A DNA stretch of 64,000 bases from Dokdonella_A sp014338185 (GTDB lineage Bacteria; Pseudomonadota; Gammaproteobacteria; Xanthomonadales; Rhodanobacteraceae): assembly GCA_030263295.1 (NCBI GenBank), contig SZOS01000003.1, positions 62,001-126,000 of the forward strand. The letters run 5' to 3'. The first letter of the stretch is position 1. Every line of letters begins with the position of its first letter. Below the pieces are notes generated by a model. That model did no database searches and was not told the origin of the DNA. It saw only the letters and a list, made by a program, of their open reading frames with translations. A program made the position numbers and the translations under genes. This document shows, in pieces, positions 24,010 to 33,427 of this stretch.

Positions 24010-25029
24010 TCAGATCAGGCTCGCCGCGGCCAGTTCGCGCTTGAGGAAGGCGTAGTAGACCGGCGCGGCGATGAGTCCGGCCATGCCGAAGGCCGATTCC
24101 AGGAGCAGCATCGCGATCAGCAGCTCCCAGGCGCGCGCGCGGATCTGCGAGCCGACGATGCGCGCGTTGAGGAAGTACTCGAGCTTGTGGATGAGGATGA
24201 GGAACACCAGCGCGGCCACCGCGTCGAGGAACGATACCGACAGCGCGGCGATGAAGATGAGCGTGTTGGAGATGAGGTTGCCGACCACGGGCAGCAGGCC
24301 GACGATGAAGGTCACTACCACCAGAGTCTTGGCGAACGGGATCGGCGTGCTGAACAGCGGCACCAGCACCAGCAGGAACAGGCCGGTGAGCAGCGTGTTG
24401 ACGGCCGAGATCTTGACCTGCGCGAATACGATGTCGCGAAAGCCGTGCAGCAGGTTGCGGCAGCGCGCACGCAGTGCCTCGACGAAGGCCGTGCCCTGGC
24501 CATTGCCCGTGCGGCTCACGCTCAGCGCCACCATCGCGCCGAGCACCATGCCGATGAGCAGGTGCACGAACACGCGCGCGGCGGTCTTGCCGGCCAGTTG
24601 CAGCGTCCCGGCATGGTCGCGCAGCCAGCCCAGCGCGGCTTCGCGCATGCCGTCGATGTTGTCGGGCAGGTGGTTGACCACGTAGTCGGGCAACTGGCCG
24701 CGGGCGCGGTCGAGCAGCGGGTTGAGGCCTTCGAGGAACGCATGCGGATCGCCGATCTCGCGCCGCACCAGCGCCACCGCCGCGAGCGTCGCCAGCGTGA
24801 GCAGGCCCACCACCACCACGCTGAGGCCGAACACCACGATGCCGTGCGCGCGTGCGCGCGCGCGCGGCACGCGCCGTTGCAGCAACGGCACCAACATGTC
24901 GATGATCGCGAACACGAACAGTCCGGCCAGCAGCGCAGGCAGCAGGTGCAGGTGCAGCACGCACCACAAGGTGAACGCGGCGAGGATGCAGGCCGTGGTC
25001 GTGTAACGCGGCTGGGGATGGGAATCCAT
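24010..25029 (-). CDS. AI-2E family transporter (PerM-like permease)
   Basis: A 339-residue inner-membrane protein with about eight hydrophobic helices, including two N-terminal ones (ILAAFTLWCVLHLHLLPALLAG), VVFGLSVVVVGLLTLATLAAVAL, a long periplasmic loop, and a C-terminal cluster (TLVVVTFIVGLLPVVGNLISN, AALVFLILIHKLEYFLNARIVG) with the conserved PVVGN and LEYFLNARIVG segments. The family includes TqsA and many permeases of unknown substrate. Start at 25029 (MDSHPQ) follows a GGAGG-like site. Confidence 0.85.
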   Translation of the reverse strand: MDSHPQPRYTTTACILAAFTLWCVLHLHLLPALLAGLFVFAIIDMLVPLLQRRVPRARARAHGIVVFGLSVVVVGLLTLATLAAVALVRREIGDPHAFLEGLNPLLDRARGQLPDYVVNHLPDNIDGMREAALGWLRDHAGTLQLAGKTAARVFVHLLIGMVLGAMVALSVSRTGNGQGTAFVEALRARCRNLLHGFRDIVFAQVKISAVNTLLTGLFLLVLVPLFSTPIPFAKTLVVVTFIVGLLPVVGNLISNTLIFIAALSVSFLDAVAALVFLILIHKLEYFLNARIVGSQIRARAWELLIAMLLLESAFGMAGLIAAPVYYAFLKRELAAASLI

Positions 25030-25242
25030 GGTGGAGGGGCGGCGGCCAGGACGTGGTCGTGGCTGCCAAGCGTAGGCGAAAACACCGCGGCGTTGTGGAT
25101 CGCCCTGCACGTGGCCGAGGTGGTCCGTGCCGACTCGGCATTGCGTATGATCGGCACCCCGGCCGGCCGCGGTCGGCACCGGGCCACGGCGCCCGCCGCG
25201 TCGCGTGCCCCCTGCGATTCACGCCCTGCCACTGGAGATGCC

Positions 25243-26130
25243 ATGAAAGTGCTGCCGCTGCCCGCACTGGTCCTTGCCGGCGCGATCCTGCTCGGCGCCT
25301 GTGCCGCGCCCGTCACGCGCACCACGGGCACCGCGCCGGCCGTCGCCACGCCGACCGCGCCCGCGCCCGATGACAACCTCAACGCGGTGGCGTGGACACA
25401 GACCTCGATCGAGCACGACCTCATCTACCGCGAGGTGTACCGCAACGCGGCCGCGCATCTGGACGCGGCGCTCGCCGACGCGCACTGGGACGCGCTGCCG
25501 CACGCGGAGCGCAGTGGCGATGTGGCCGCGCTCAAACCCGCGATCATCCTCGACATCGACGAAACCGTGCTCGACAACACGCCCTATGCGGTGCGCCGCA
25601 TGCGCGAGGGCAAGGGCTACGAGCCCGAGTCGTGGCGTCAGTGGTGCGAGGAGAAGAGCGCCAGGCCGCTGCCCGGCGCGCTCGAGTTCACGCGCCTGGC
25701 CGCCAGCCGCGGCATCACGGTGTTCTACGTGACCAACCGCCGCACCGACGTGGAGCAGGCGACGCTGGCCAACCTGCGCGAGCAGGGTTTCCCGCTGGCC
25801 GACCAGGTCGAGGTCGTGCTGCCCGCGGGCACGCTCGTGCCCGGCTGCGAGGCCAAGGGCAGCGACAAGGGCTGCCGCCGCCGCCTCATCGCCCAGCGCT
25901 ACCGCGTGCTCATGCAGTTCGGCGACCAGATCGGTGATTTCGTCGACGTGGCCGCGGCCACGCCCGCGGGCCACCGCGCCGCCGTCGAGCCTTATCTGGA
26001 CTGGGTCGGCGAGCGCTGGTTCGTGCTGCCCAATCCGACCTACGGCGCGTGGGAGGCGGTGCTGTTCGGCAATGACTGGAACCTGCCTCCCGCCGAGCGG
26101 CGCGCACGCAAGCTCCAGAACATGCATTGA
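25243..26130 (+). CDS. Acid phosphatase lipoprotein, e(P4)/5'-nucleotidase family
   Basis: A 295-residue lipoprotein: signal peptide with lipobox LLGAC (Cys20), then a HAD-type class C acid phosphatase domain. Catalytic motif ILDIDETVLDN supplies the nucleophile Asp104 and Asp106; FYVTNRRTD is motif II and LMQFGDQIGDFVD motif IV. In Haemophilus the e(P4) protein removes phosphate from NMN and nucleotides in the outer membrane. A TATGAT -10-like element lies at 25146-25151. Two possible regulatory dyads follow its stop. Confidence 0.9.
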   Translation: MKVLPLPALVLAGAILLGACAAPVTRTTGTAPAVATPTAPAPDDNLNAVAWTQTSIEHDLIYREVYRNAAAHLDAALADAHWDALPHAERSGDVAALKPAIILDIDETVLDNTPYAVRRMREGKGYEPESWRQWCEEKSARPLPGALEFTRLAASRGITVFYVTNRRTDVEQATLANLREQGFPLADQVEVVLPAGTLVPGCEAKGSDKGCRRRLIAQRYRVLMQFGDQIGDFVDVAAATPAGHRAAVEPYLDWVGERWFVLPNPTYGAWEAVLFGNDWNLPPAERRARKLQNMH

Positions 26131-26147
26131 TATTCAATGAGTTACTT

Positions 26148-26192
26148 AATGCAACTTGATGTATTGCATTACATTTGATCGCTAACTAGAAT
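26148..26192 (+). promoter_or_regulatory. Sigma-70 promoter with dyad over the -35
   Basis: -35 TTGCAT (26164-26169), 17-base spacer, -10 TAGAAT (26187-26192), giving a start near 26199. The -35 lies in the right arm of a perfect inverted repeat, AATGCAA (26148-26154) and TTGCATT (26164-26170), spaced by nine bases, which looks like a repressor or activator site. The region is sharply AT-rich compared with the genome. Confidence 0.65.
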
Positions 26193-26198
26193 TGTCAC

Positions 26199-26310
26199 GT
26201 CGTTTTTCGGCTGCGCGGCCTCGGGCCGCAGCGAAGGACGCCAGACATCCCCCTCCGGCGTTGCCGGACTTGACCCGGTCGATTCCCATCCGCCGGGTCT
26301 TCTTTTTTTT
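26199..26310 (+). ncRNA. Candidate small RNA of about 112 nt (or attenuated leader)
   Basis: Between the promoter and a strong terminator lie three successive hairpins and no reading frame: a GC stem at 26210-26232 (GCTGCG pairing with CGCAGC), TCCGGC-GTT-GCCGGA at 26254-26268, and the terminator stem. The layout of own promoter, compact structure and own terminator is that of a free-standing small RNA. The alternative is a 5' leader whose terminator controls the lipoprotein gene at 26392; that gene has its own -10-like element at 26346, which favours the small RNA. Confidence 0.5.
26272..26310 (+). terminator. Intrinsic terminator
   Basis: GACCCGG (26272-26278) and CCGGGTC (26293-26299) form a 7-bp GC stem with a 14-base loop, followed directly by TTCTTTTTTTT. 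It is one of only two clear U-tract terminators in the window. Confidence 0.85.
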
Positions 26311-26391
26311 GGCACGGCCGGCGCGGTGACGGGCATGCGACCTGCTAGAGTGCCGCCTCTCCCGTCCCCTACCACCGTTCCGGATAACGCC

Positions 26392-27324
26392 ATGTCCAAG
26401 TCTCCGCTCCGTGTCGCCCTGCTCGGCGCCCTGCTCGCTTTCACCATCGGCTGCCAGCAGCAGTCGCCCGAGGCCGGTGCACCGGCCGTGCAGGCCAATG
26501 CCAACACCCCCGACGCCGTGCTCATGGCCTCGGTCAAGCTGCTCAAGGCCGGCGATTTCAACGGCCTGATCCAGAACGCGTTGCCGCCGGCCGAGGTCGC
26601 CAAGATCAAGGCCGATTGGGGCAAGGACCAGGAGCCGATCACCGAGGAAGATCGCGCCAAGTTCAACGAGACGATCGGCAAGCTCACCGCGCCCGGCGCC
26701 GAGGAGGCGATCTACGCCGAGATCGAGCCGCAGCTCAAGCAGTTCGACGCGACCTACCAGCAGCAGGTGCCGATGTACGTGGCGATGGGCACGGGCTGGC
26801 TGCAGAGCACGATCCAGCAGAACAAGGACATGTCCGAGGAGTCCAAGCAGCAGGCGCTCGCCGCGGTCGACGCGTTGGGCAAGTGGGTGGGCAGCACGCG
26901 CTTCACCGATCCGGACAAGGTCAAGCAGGTGATCGCGATCACGGTCAAGGCCGCGCGCGATCTCAACCTCAAGTCGCTCGACGAGGCCCGCGCGCTGTCC
27001 TACGACGACGGCATGAAGAAGGGCCAGGTCGTGTTCGCCGCGGTCAAGCAGGCGCTCAAGGTGTACGGCTTCTCGCTCGATGACACGCTCGATTCGATCA
27101 AGTCCGAAGTGGTGTCCAACGATGGCAAGGCCGCCAAGCTCAAGGTCAGCTACACGCTGTTGGGTACGCCGCTGACCGGCGAGACCGAGATGGTCAACGT
27201 CGATGGCCGCTGGTACGGCAAGGACACCATCGACAAGCTCAAGGACAAGGCGGTGGCCGAGGCCGCGCCAGCCGCCAGCGCGCCTGCGGACGACAGCGCC
27301 GTGAGCGCGCCTGCCAAGGACTGA
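26392..27324 (+). CDS. Hypothetical lipoprotein
   Basis: A 310-residue exported protein with a lipobox TIGC (Cys21) at the end of a signal peptide. The mature part is highly charged and helical (AEVAKIKADWGKDQE, EEDRAKFNETIGKL), with a beta-like C-terminal region (KLKVSYTLLGTPLTGETEMVNVDGRWYGKD) and an Ala/Pro tail. I do not recognise a named family, though the last part resembles lipoproteins that use a DUF4878-like fold. A TAGAGT -10-like hexamer at 26346-26351 would give a 34-base leader. Confidence 0.7.
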   Translation: MSKSPLRVALLGALLAFTIGCQQQSPEAGAPAVQANANTPDAVLMASVKLLKAGDFNGLIQNALPPAEVAKIKADWGKDQEPITEEDRAKFNETIGKLTAPGAEEAIYAEIEPQLKQFDATYQQQVPMYVAMGTGWLQSTIQQNKDMSEESKQQALAAVDALGKWVGSTRFTDPDKVKQVIAITVKAARDLNLKSLDEARALSYDDGMKKGQVVFAAVKQALKVYGFSLDDTLDSIKSEVVSNDGKAAKLKVSYTLLGTPLTGETEMVNVDGRWYGKDTIDKLKDKAVAEAAPAASAPADDSAVSAPAKD

Positions 27325-27407
27325 CCGCGCCTGACTGGCGCAACCCGGCGCGGCCGCTGCGGGCACGCTCGCCTCCCCTCCGGCCGCGGCTGGCCGCGCG
27401 CACAGCG

Positions 27408-27421
27408 GCTAGACTGCGCGC
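27408..27421 (+). promoter_or_regulatory. -10-like GCTAGACTGCGCGC abutting the plsB start
   Basis: TAGACT at 27410-27415 is followed six bases later by the plsB ATG (27422). If it is the -10, transcription begins at or within a base or two of the ATG, so the mRNA would be leaderless. The same 14-mer precedes 925. No strong -35 is visible. Confidence 0.4.
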
Positions 27422-29950
27422 ATGAACGATGCATCCACTCCGCCGCCTGCGCCGCCTCCGGCGCAGGCACCGGCCTGGCTCCGGGTGTTCGGTGCGCTGC
27501 TGCGGCCGTGGGTGCGCATCCAGCGCACGCCCGAGGATGTGCGTGCGCTGTTGCCCGACGATCCGCGGCCGACGGTGTACGTGATCGAGCGTTACGGCCT
27601 GTCGGACACGCTGATTCTCGAACGCGCCTGCCACGAAGCCGGCCTGCCTTCGCCCTACGCGGTCGCCGACCGCCTGCCGATCAAGCGCCGCCGCGCGGTG
27701 GTCACGCTGTCGCGGCGTCCGCGCCTGTTCGGCCGGCCGCCGCACCCGACCCGCTCGCAGACGCTGAGCCTGCTCGCCGATCGCGTGCGCGCCGATCCCG
27801 CGCAAGACGTGCGCCTCGTGCCGGTGTCGATCTTCGTCGGCCGCGCGCCGCAGCGCGAGTCGGGCTGGTTCCGCGTGCTGTTTTCCGAGAACTGGGTGGT
27901 GGTGGGCCGCTTCCGCCGCCTGCTCGCGCTCGCGCTCAATGGTCGCGACACGCTGGTCGAGTTCGCGGCACCGGTGAGCCTGGGCGAGCTGGTCGCCCCT
28001 GCCGCCAGCGCCGAGCGCGGCGTGCGCAAGCTGCAACGCATCCTGCGCGTGCACTTCCGCCGCGAGCGCGCCGCGGTCATCGGTCCCGACCTGTCGCATC
28101 GGCGCACGCTCATCGACAGCGTGGTCAACGCGGCACCGGTGCAGAACGCCATCGCCGCGCACGCCGTGCGCGAGGCCGTCTCGCCCGCCGCGGCCGCCGC
28201 CAAGGCGCGCGCATGCGCGTGGGAGATCGCGGCCGACCAGTCGCATCTGGTGGTGCGCTCGGCCTCGTTCCTGCTCACGGCGCTGTGGGAAAAGATCTAC
28301 CGCGGCGTGCACATGCACCACTTCGACAAGCTGCGCGAGATCGCGCCGGGCCACGAGGTGATCTTCGTGCCCTGCCACCGCAGCACCACCGATGACGCCC
28401 TGCTGCCGTACCTGCTCTACCGCAACGGCCTGGCCGTGCCGCACATCGCCGCGGGCGTCAATCTCAACCTGCCGTTGATCGGGCCGCTGCTGCGGCGTGG
28501 CGGCGCGTTCTTCCTGCGCCGCAGCTTCAGCGACCCGCTGTACTCGAGCGTGTTTCGTGAGTACATGAGCCAGCTCATCGCGCGCGGCATCTCGCTCATG
28601 TACTTCATCGAGGGCACGCGCTCGCGCACGGGCCGCATGCTCGCGCCGCGCGGCGGACTGTTGTCGATGACCCTGCGCAGCTTCCTGCGCCAGCCCGATC
28701 GGCCGGTGGTGTTCCAGCCGGTGTACATCGGTTACGAGAAGGTCATGGAAGGCGAGTCCTACATCGGCGAGCTGTCGGGCAAGCCCAAGGAAAAGGAATC
28801 CTGGGGCGGACTCCTCCGCAGCCTCGGCGCCTTGCGGCGCAACTACGGTGCGGTGAGCGTCAACTTCGGCGAGGCGATCTTCCTCACGCCGCTGCTCGAC
28901 CGCGTCGATGCGGATTGGCGTGCGGCCATCGCCGATCCCGAGGCCAAGCCGACCTGGCTCAAGGCGGCGGTGGACGCGCTGGGCGAGCGCATCCTCGTCA
29001 ACATCAACCGCGCCACCGACGTCAATCCGGTCAACCTGCTCGCGATCGCGCTGCTGGCCACTCCCAAGCACGCGATGTCCGAGGTCGACCTGGCCGCGCA
29101 GATCGAGCTCTCGCGTGACCTGCTCACGGCCCTGCCCTACGCCGGGCGCATCACCGTCAGCCCGTTGCCCGCCGATGCGATCATCGCCCACGGCGAGCAG
29201 ATGCAGTGGATCCGCCGCGTCAGCCATCCCTTGGGCGATGTGCTCACCGTCGACGAAAAGCCCGGCGTGCTGCTGAGCTACTTCCGCAACAACGTCACCC
29301 ACCTGTTCGTCGCCGCGGCCTGGGTCGCGTGCTGCTTCCTCAACAACCGGCGCATGGGCCGCGCCTCGATCGTGCGCCTCGGCCGCATCGTGTATCCGTT
29401 CGTGCAGGCCGAGCTGTTCCTGTCGTGGGATGGCGACGAGTTCGCGGAGCGCCTGCAGCGCACGATCGACTTCCTGGTCGAGCGCGAGCTGCTGCATGCC
29501 AGTGCCGATGGCCGCATCATCAGCCGTGGCCCGGGCCAGACCGACGCCGCGTTCCGCCTGCGCGTGCTCGCGGACAACCTGCTGCCCGCGATCGAGCGCT
29601 ACTACATCGCGCTGGCGCTGCTGGTCAAGCACGGCCCCGGCACGCTCAGCGCGGGCGAACTGGAGAACCTGTGCACGCTCAGCGCGCAGCGCCTGTCGCT
29701 GCTGCAGGAGCTCAACGCGCCGGAGTTCTTCGACAAGAGCCTGTTCCGCGGCTTCATCCAGAAACTGCGCGAACGCGGCGTGGTGCGCAGCGACGCCACG
29801 GGCAAGCTCGAGTTCGATGCCGCGCTGGCCGAGGTCACGCGCGATGCGCGCGTGATCCTCAGCCGCGAGATCCGCCACGGCATCCTCAAGCTCACGCCCG
29901 AGAAGCAGGCCCAGCTCGCGCAACAGGTCGACGCCGCGCCGGACGACTGA
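27422..29950 (+). CDS. plsB: Glycerol-3-phosphate acyltransferase
   Basis: An 842-residue inner-membrane enzyme that attaches the first acyl chain to glycerol-3-phosphate, starting phospholipid synthesis. Acyltransferase motifs: I PCHRSTTDDALLPY (His319, Asp324), II GGAFFLRRSF, III YFIEGTRSRTGR, IV VVFQPVYIGYEKVMEG. Long N- and C-terminal extensions match the PlsB type rather than PlsY. The start is followed by a Pro/Ala-rich stretch. No ribosome-binding site is seen, consistent with the very short or absent leader. Confidence 0.95.
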   Translation: MNDASTPPPAPPPAQAPAWLRVFGALLRPWVRIQRTPEDVRALLPDDPRPTVYVIERYGLSDTLILERACHEAGLPSPYAVADRLPIKRRRAVVTLSRRPRLFGRPPHPTRSQTLSLLADRVRADPAQDVRLVPVSIFVGRAPQRESGWFRVLFSENWVVVGRFRRLLALALNGRDTLVEFAAPVSLGELVAPAASAERGVRKLQRILRVHFRRERAAVIGPDLSHRRTLIDSVVNAAPVQNAIAAHAVREAVSPAAAAAKARACAWEIAADQSHLVVRSASFLLTALWEKIYRGVHMHHFDKLREIAPGHEVIFVPCHRSTTDDALLPYLLYRNGLAVPHIAAGVNLNLPLIGPLLRRGGAFFLRRSFSDPLYSSVFREYMSQLIARGISLMYFIEGTRSRTGRMLAPRGGLLSMTLRSFLRQPDRPVVFQPVYIGYEKVMEGESYIGELSGKPKEKESWGGLLRSLGALRRNYGAVSVNFGEAIFLTPLLDRVDADWRAAIADPEAKPTWLKAAVDALGERILVNINRATDVNPVNLLAIALLATPKHAMSEVDLAAQIELSRDLLTALPYAGRITVSPLPADAIIAHGEQMQWIRRVSHPLGDVLTVDEKPGVLLSYFRNNVTHLFVAAAWVACCFLNNRRMGRASIVRLGRIVYPFVQAELFLSWDGDEFAERLQRTIDFLVERELLHASADGRIISRGPGQTDAAFRLRVLADNLLPAIERYYIALALLVKHGPGTLSAGELENLCTLSAQRLSLLQELNAPEFFDKSLFRGFIQKLRERGVVRSDATGKLEFDAALAEVTRDARVILSREIRHGILKLTPEKQAQLAQQVDAAPDD

Positions 29951-29986
29951 TCGCGCCGACCGGCCGGTGCCGCGGGCAGCCCGGAC

Positions 29987-30001
29987 GCGGGCATGGCCCG
30001 C
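29987..30001. terminator. GC hairpin between plsB and the tricorn-like gene
   Basis: GCGGGC-ATG-GCCCGC, a perfect 6-bp stem with a 3-base loop, between convergent stops at 29950 and 30027. No U-tract follows. Confidence 0.3.
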
Positions 30002-30026
30002 CGCCGGGGCGGTACGCGCCCGCGGC

Positions 30027-33000
30027 TCAGCTGCCGTCGTGCGCGGGCACGCCCACGCGCGGCACCGGCTGTGCGCGCAGTGGTGCCACCGGTCGCGCCG
30101 CCAGGCGCTGCTTGAGGTTGGCGATCGCGGCATCGAGCTGGGCGTCGCCACCATGGCCGGTGGCCCACGGCAGGTTGTCGACCGCGATGTCGGGTGCCAC
30201 GCCGCGGCCTTCGATGAGCCAGCGGCCCTGCAGGTCAAACTGGCCGGTCTCGGCCACGCGCGCGACGCCGTTGTCGCTGAGGCGGTTGCGGTCGGACAGC
30301 CAAATGCCTGCGCCCGCGGTGTGGTTGCCGATCACCGGCGCGAGCTTGAGCGCCTTGATGCCCGCGGTGAAGGTTTCGCCGTCGGAGTAGGTGAACGCGT
30401 CGGCCAGCACCACGAGCTGGCCGCGGAAGGTCTGCTGCATGTTGGTGGTGGGCGCGCCGTGCGGCGGCTGCCAGAACTCCCACACGCGCCGCAGCAGCTT
30501 TTCGATGATCCAGCTGTCGATGTTGCCGCCGCGGTTGCGGCGCACGTCGATGATGAGACCGTCGCGATCCACCTGGGCGTAGAACTCGCGCGCGAAGTTG
30601 GCGATGTCGTTCGGCCCCATCGCGTACAGGTGCAGATAGCCGAGCCGGCCGGCACCGGCGCGCTCGACCTTGGCCAGGTTGCCGCGCACCCAGTCGCCGT
30701 AGCGCAGCATCGCCTCCACCTCGCTGCTGACCGGCTTGACGACCACGCGCCGCGTGTCGGCGCCACGGCGCAGTTCGACCAGCACCTGCTGGCCGGCTTG
30801 GGCGCGCAGCGCGAGCGCGACCTCGCCCGGGTGGGCGACTGCGCGGCCGTTGATCGCGCTGATGAGGTCGCCGTCGCGCGCATCGACGCCGGGCTGCTGC
30901 AGCGGCGCGCGCTGGCTGGGCAGTTCCGCATCGGTGCGGTAGATGTGCGTGATGCGCACGCCGCCCTGGTCCGCGGCCAGCTGCGCGCCGAGCCACGCGG
31001 GTGCGGGCGCCGCGGGATCGCTGCGGTAATCGCCACCGCGCACCTGCGAATGCAGGATGCCCAGCTCGGCGCTCATCTGCCCGAGCAGGTCGTCGAGTTC
31101 ATGGCGATCGCTCACGCGCGCGACCAGCGGCAGCAGGCGCGTGCGCAGTCCGTTCCAGTCGCTGCCGCGCATGTTCGGATCGAACGAGAACGCGCGGTGC
31201 ATGCGCCAGGCGTCGTCGAACATCTGCCGCCATTCGTCCACCGGGTCGACCACGAGCTTCCAGTCGGCCAGCCGCACGCGCGCATCCTGCAGGTCGGTCG
31301 GCGCCTTGGCGAGCGCGTCCAGCAGCAGCAGTTCGCCCACGCCGCCATTGCCCGCGGTCGCGACCAGCAGGCGCTTGCCATTGGCCGACAGGCGGAAGTC
31401 GCGCACGTTGGCCATCCAGTTCTCGACCTTGGACTGGCCGGGCTTGATCTCGGTCGCGCGCAACTGGGCCTTGCCCCAGCTGCCTGCGGCGCGGTCGAGG
31501 AAGAACAGGCGCTCGGCATGCACGGCGAGGTTGCTGTAATTGCCCGCTTCCACGCCCACCTCGTGCAGACGCGCGGCCAGGCCCTCGAATGCGATTGCGG
31601 GCAGCGGCGCATTGCCGTCCTTGCCCTTGGCGTTGCTGCCGCCCTTGCCGCCCTTGCCGGTGGCGGCGGGCGTCGATGGCGTGGATGGCGCGGCCAGTTC
31701 GTCAGTGGGCTGGAACGGAAAGCGCAAGCCGTCCTGCAGCGCGAGCGCATAGATCTGGCTGCGCTTGTCCAGCAGCGCGCCCATGTTGCGATCACCCCAC
31801 GGCGCACCCGGCGTCGCCACGAAGCGGCGGTCGGACAGGAAATACAGCCAGTGGCCGTCGGGCGAGAACGCCGGGTTGGTGGATTCGTAGCGGTCGCTGG
31901 TCACGACCTCACGCCGCTGCGTGGCGGCCTCGGCCACGAACACCTGCGCACGTTGCCGGCTGCTGTCGGGCCGCGACCATGCGAGGTAGCGGCCGTCGGC
32001 CGACCAGCTCACGTCGGTGTAGGCGTCGTCGTCGCCGAACGGCGACTCGTCGAGCACGCGGTTGCCGCCATTGCGCAGGTCGAGCAGCGACAGCCGCGCG
32101 CGCTTGTCCGCGTGCGCGAGCCAGCGCCCGTCGGGCGAGGGCCACAGGCGCCAGCGGTGCGTGCCCTCGTCGGCCAGCAGCAGCGTGTCGGCCGCCGAGC
32201 CGTCGGCGGCATAGCGATGGATCTCGCTGCGGCCGTCGACATCGACGATCGCGTAGACGTGCTTGCCATCGCTCGATGGCACCGCCGCGCGCGCGCGCGC
32301 CTGCGCCGGCACCGCGAGGCTGACACGGCGCACCGGATCGCTGCCGGCCAGCACCACCTGGCCGCGTGCGCTGAGCACCGCGCGCATGCCCTGGCCGTCC
32401 ACTTCCATGCCGGTCAGGTACTTGAGCGGCTCGCCCACGAAGCGCTCGCGCCGTTGCACGAAGTCCGAATCGAGCTCGATCGCGAGCTTGTGCTCGCTCG
32501 CGCTGGCGATGTCGTACAGGTACAGGTCGGCACCGAGCTGGAACACGATGCGCCCGCCATCGAGCCGCGCGCCACGCACGTCGGCGTCGGCATGCGTGGT
32601 CAGGGCCTGCGCCGCGTCACCATCGAACCGGTACAGGTTGGCGCGGCCGTTGGCATCGCTCACCGCGTAGATCCTGTCCTGCCACCACATCGGCTGGCTG
32701 ATGTTGGCATTGAGCGCTGCGGCCACGCGCGTGGCCTCGCTGCGGTCGTCGGTGTTCCAGCGCCACAGCTGCGCCATCGCGCCGCCGCGGTAGCCCACCG
32801 CATGGTCGCCCGACACCGCCAGCCCGAAGCGCGTGAACCAGGCATGGGCGCCGCTGGCGTCAAGCACGAGTTCGCGCGCGTCGGCCAACGGCCAGTCGCG
32901 GATCGCGCCACTGCGTGGATCCACGCTGCGCAGCGCGCGGCTCATGCCCGGCCCGACCAGATGCTCGCTGGCGTAGGCGATCTCGCCCTGCGGCGTGTAG

Positions 33001-33335
33001 CCCGACAGCCACACGCGGCTGGCGTCGAAGGTGAGCCGGCGCGGCTGGCCACCGGCCAGCGGCATCACGTACACGTCGGGCGCGCCGTCGTAGCTGGCCA
33101 CGAAGGCGACCTCGCGCCCGTCGGCCGACAGCACCGGCTGCGACTCCAGCGCGGGATGCGTGGTCAGGCGCTGTGCGCGCCCGCCGCTGGCGGCCACCCG
33201 CCACAGGTCGCCTTCGGCGACGAACACCAAAGTGTCGCCGCGCAGCGTCGGCTCACGGTAGTAGCCGGGCGCCGCCCCGGCGCTGGCGACGATCGACACG
33301 GACAGCGCGGCAAGCAACCACGACGACAGGCGCAT
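30027..33335 (-). CDS. Tricorn-like S41 protease, exported
   Basis: A 1102-residue protein: signal peptide (MRLSSWLLAALSVSIVASAGA), two beta-propeller regions with repeated SADGREVAF / SPDGRWLA / SADGRYLAW blades, a Gly/Lys-rich linker (GKGGKGGSNAKGKDG), a core domain with LGILHSQV (His762), a PDZ domain (VDARDGDLISAINGRAV), and the S41 domain with GLIIDVRRNRGG and AFTYSDGETF (nucleophile Ser984). This order matches tricorn protease, which degrades peptides after larger proteases. Start at 33335 gives the signal peptide; periplasmic location is inferred. Confidence 0.9.
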   Translation of the reverse strand: MRLSSWLLAALSVSIVASAGAAPGYYREPTLRGDTLVFVAEGDLWRVAASGGRAQRLTTHPALESQPVLSADGREVAFVASYDGAPDVYVMPLAGGQPRRLTFDASRVWLSGYTPQGEIAYASEHLVGPGMSRALRSVDPRSGAIRDWPLADARELVLDASGAHAWFTRFGLAVSGDHAVGYRGGAMAQLWRWNTDDRSEATRVAAALNANISQPMWWQDRIYAVSDANGRANLYRFDGDAAQALTTHADADVRGARLDGGRIVFQLGADLYLYDIASASEHKLAIELDSDFVQRRERFVGEPLKYLTGMEVDGQGMRAVLSARGQVVLAGSDPVRRVSLAVPAQARARAAVPSSDGKHVYAIVDVDGRSEIHRYAADGSAADTLLLADEGTHRWRLWPSPDGRWLAHADKRARLSLLDLRNGGNRVLDESPFGDDDAYTDVSWSADGRYLAWSRPDSSRQRAQVFVAEAATQRREVVTSDRYESTNPAFSPDGHWLYFLSDRRFVATPGAPWGDRNMGALLDKRSQIYALALQDGLRFPFQPTDELAAPSTPSTPAATGKGGKGGSNAKGKDGNAPLPAIAFEGLAARLHEVGVEAGNYSNLAVHAERLFFLDRAAGSWGKAQLRATEIKPGQSKVENWMANVRDFRLSANGKRLLVATAGNGGVGELLLLDALAKAPTDLQDARVRLADWKLVVDPVDEWRQMFDDAWRMHRAFSFDPNMRGSDWNGLRTRLLPLVARVSDRHELDDLLGQMSAELGILHSQVRGGDYRSDPAAPAPAWLGAQLAADQGGVRITHIYRTDAELPSQRAPLQQPGVDARDGDLISAINGRAVAHPGEVALALRAQAGQQVLVELRRGADTRRVVVKPVSSEVEAMLRYGDWVRGNLAKVERAGAGRLGYLHLYAMGPNDIANFAREFYAQVDRDGLIIDVRRNRGGNIDSWIIEKLLRRVWEFWQPPHGAPTTNMQQTFRGQLVVLADAFTYSDGETFTAGIKALKLAPVIGNHTAGAGIWLSDRNRLSDNGVARVAETGQFDLQGRWLIEGRGVAPDIAVDNLPWATGHGGDAQLDAAIANLKQRLAARPVAPLRAQPVPRVGVPAHDGS

Positions 33336-33427
33336 GGGACCCTCCCGGTTCGGACCAAGGTCCCAGCTTCGATGCGGCACGCCCGGGCTGCAAGCGCCGA
33401 TGGTCATGGCGCGGGGCGCGCGCCGGG

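Noticed and set aside
26245..26310. tRNA- or tmRNA-like 3' end (GGTCGATTCCC) near the terminator
   Set aside because: The arms do not form a T-stem or acceptor stem and no other tRNA parts are present; the sequence folds as a terminator hairpin.
27239..30238. Minus-strand open frame of about 1000 residues
   Set aside because: Antisense shadow of plsB with low-complexity His/Arg/Ala composition and no family motif.
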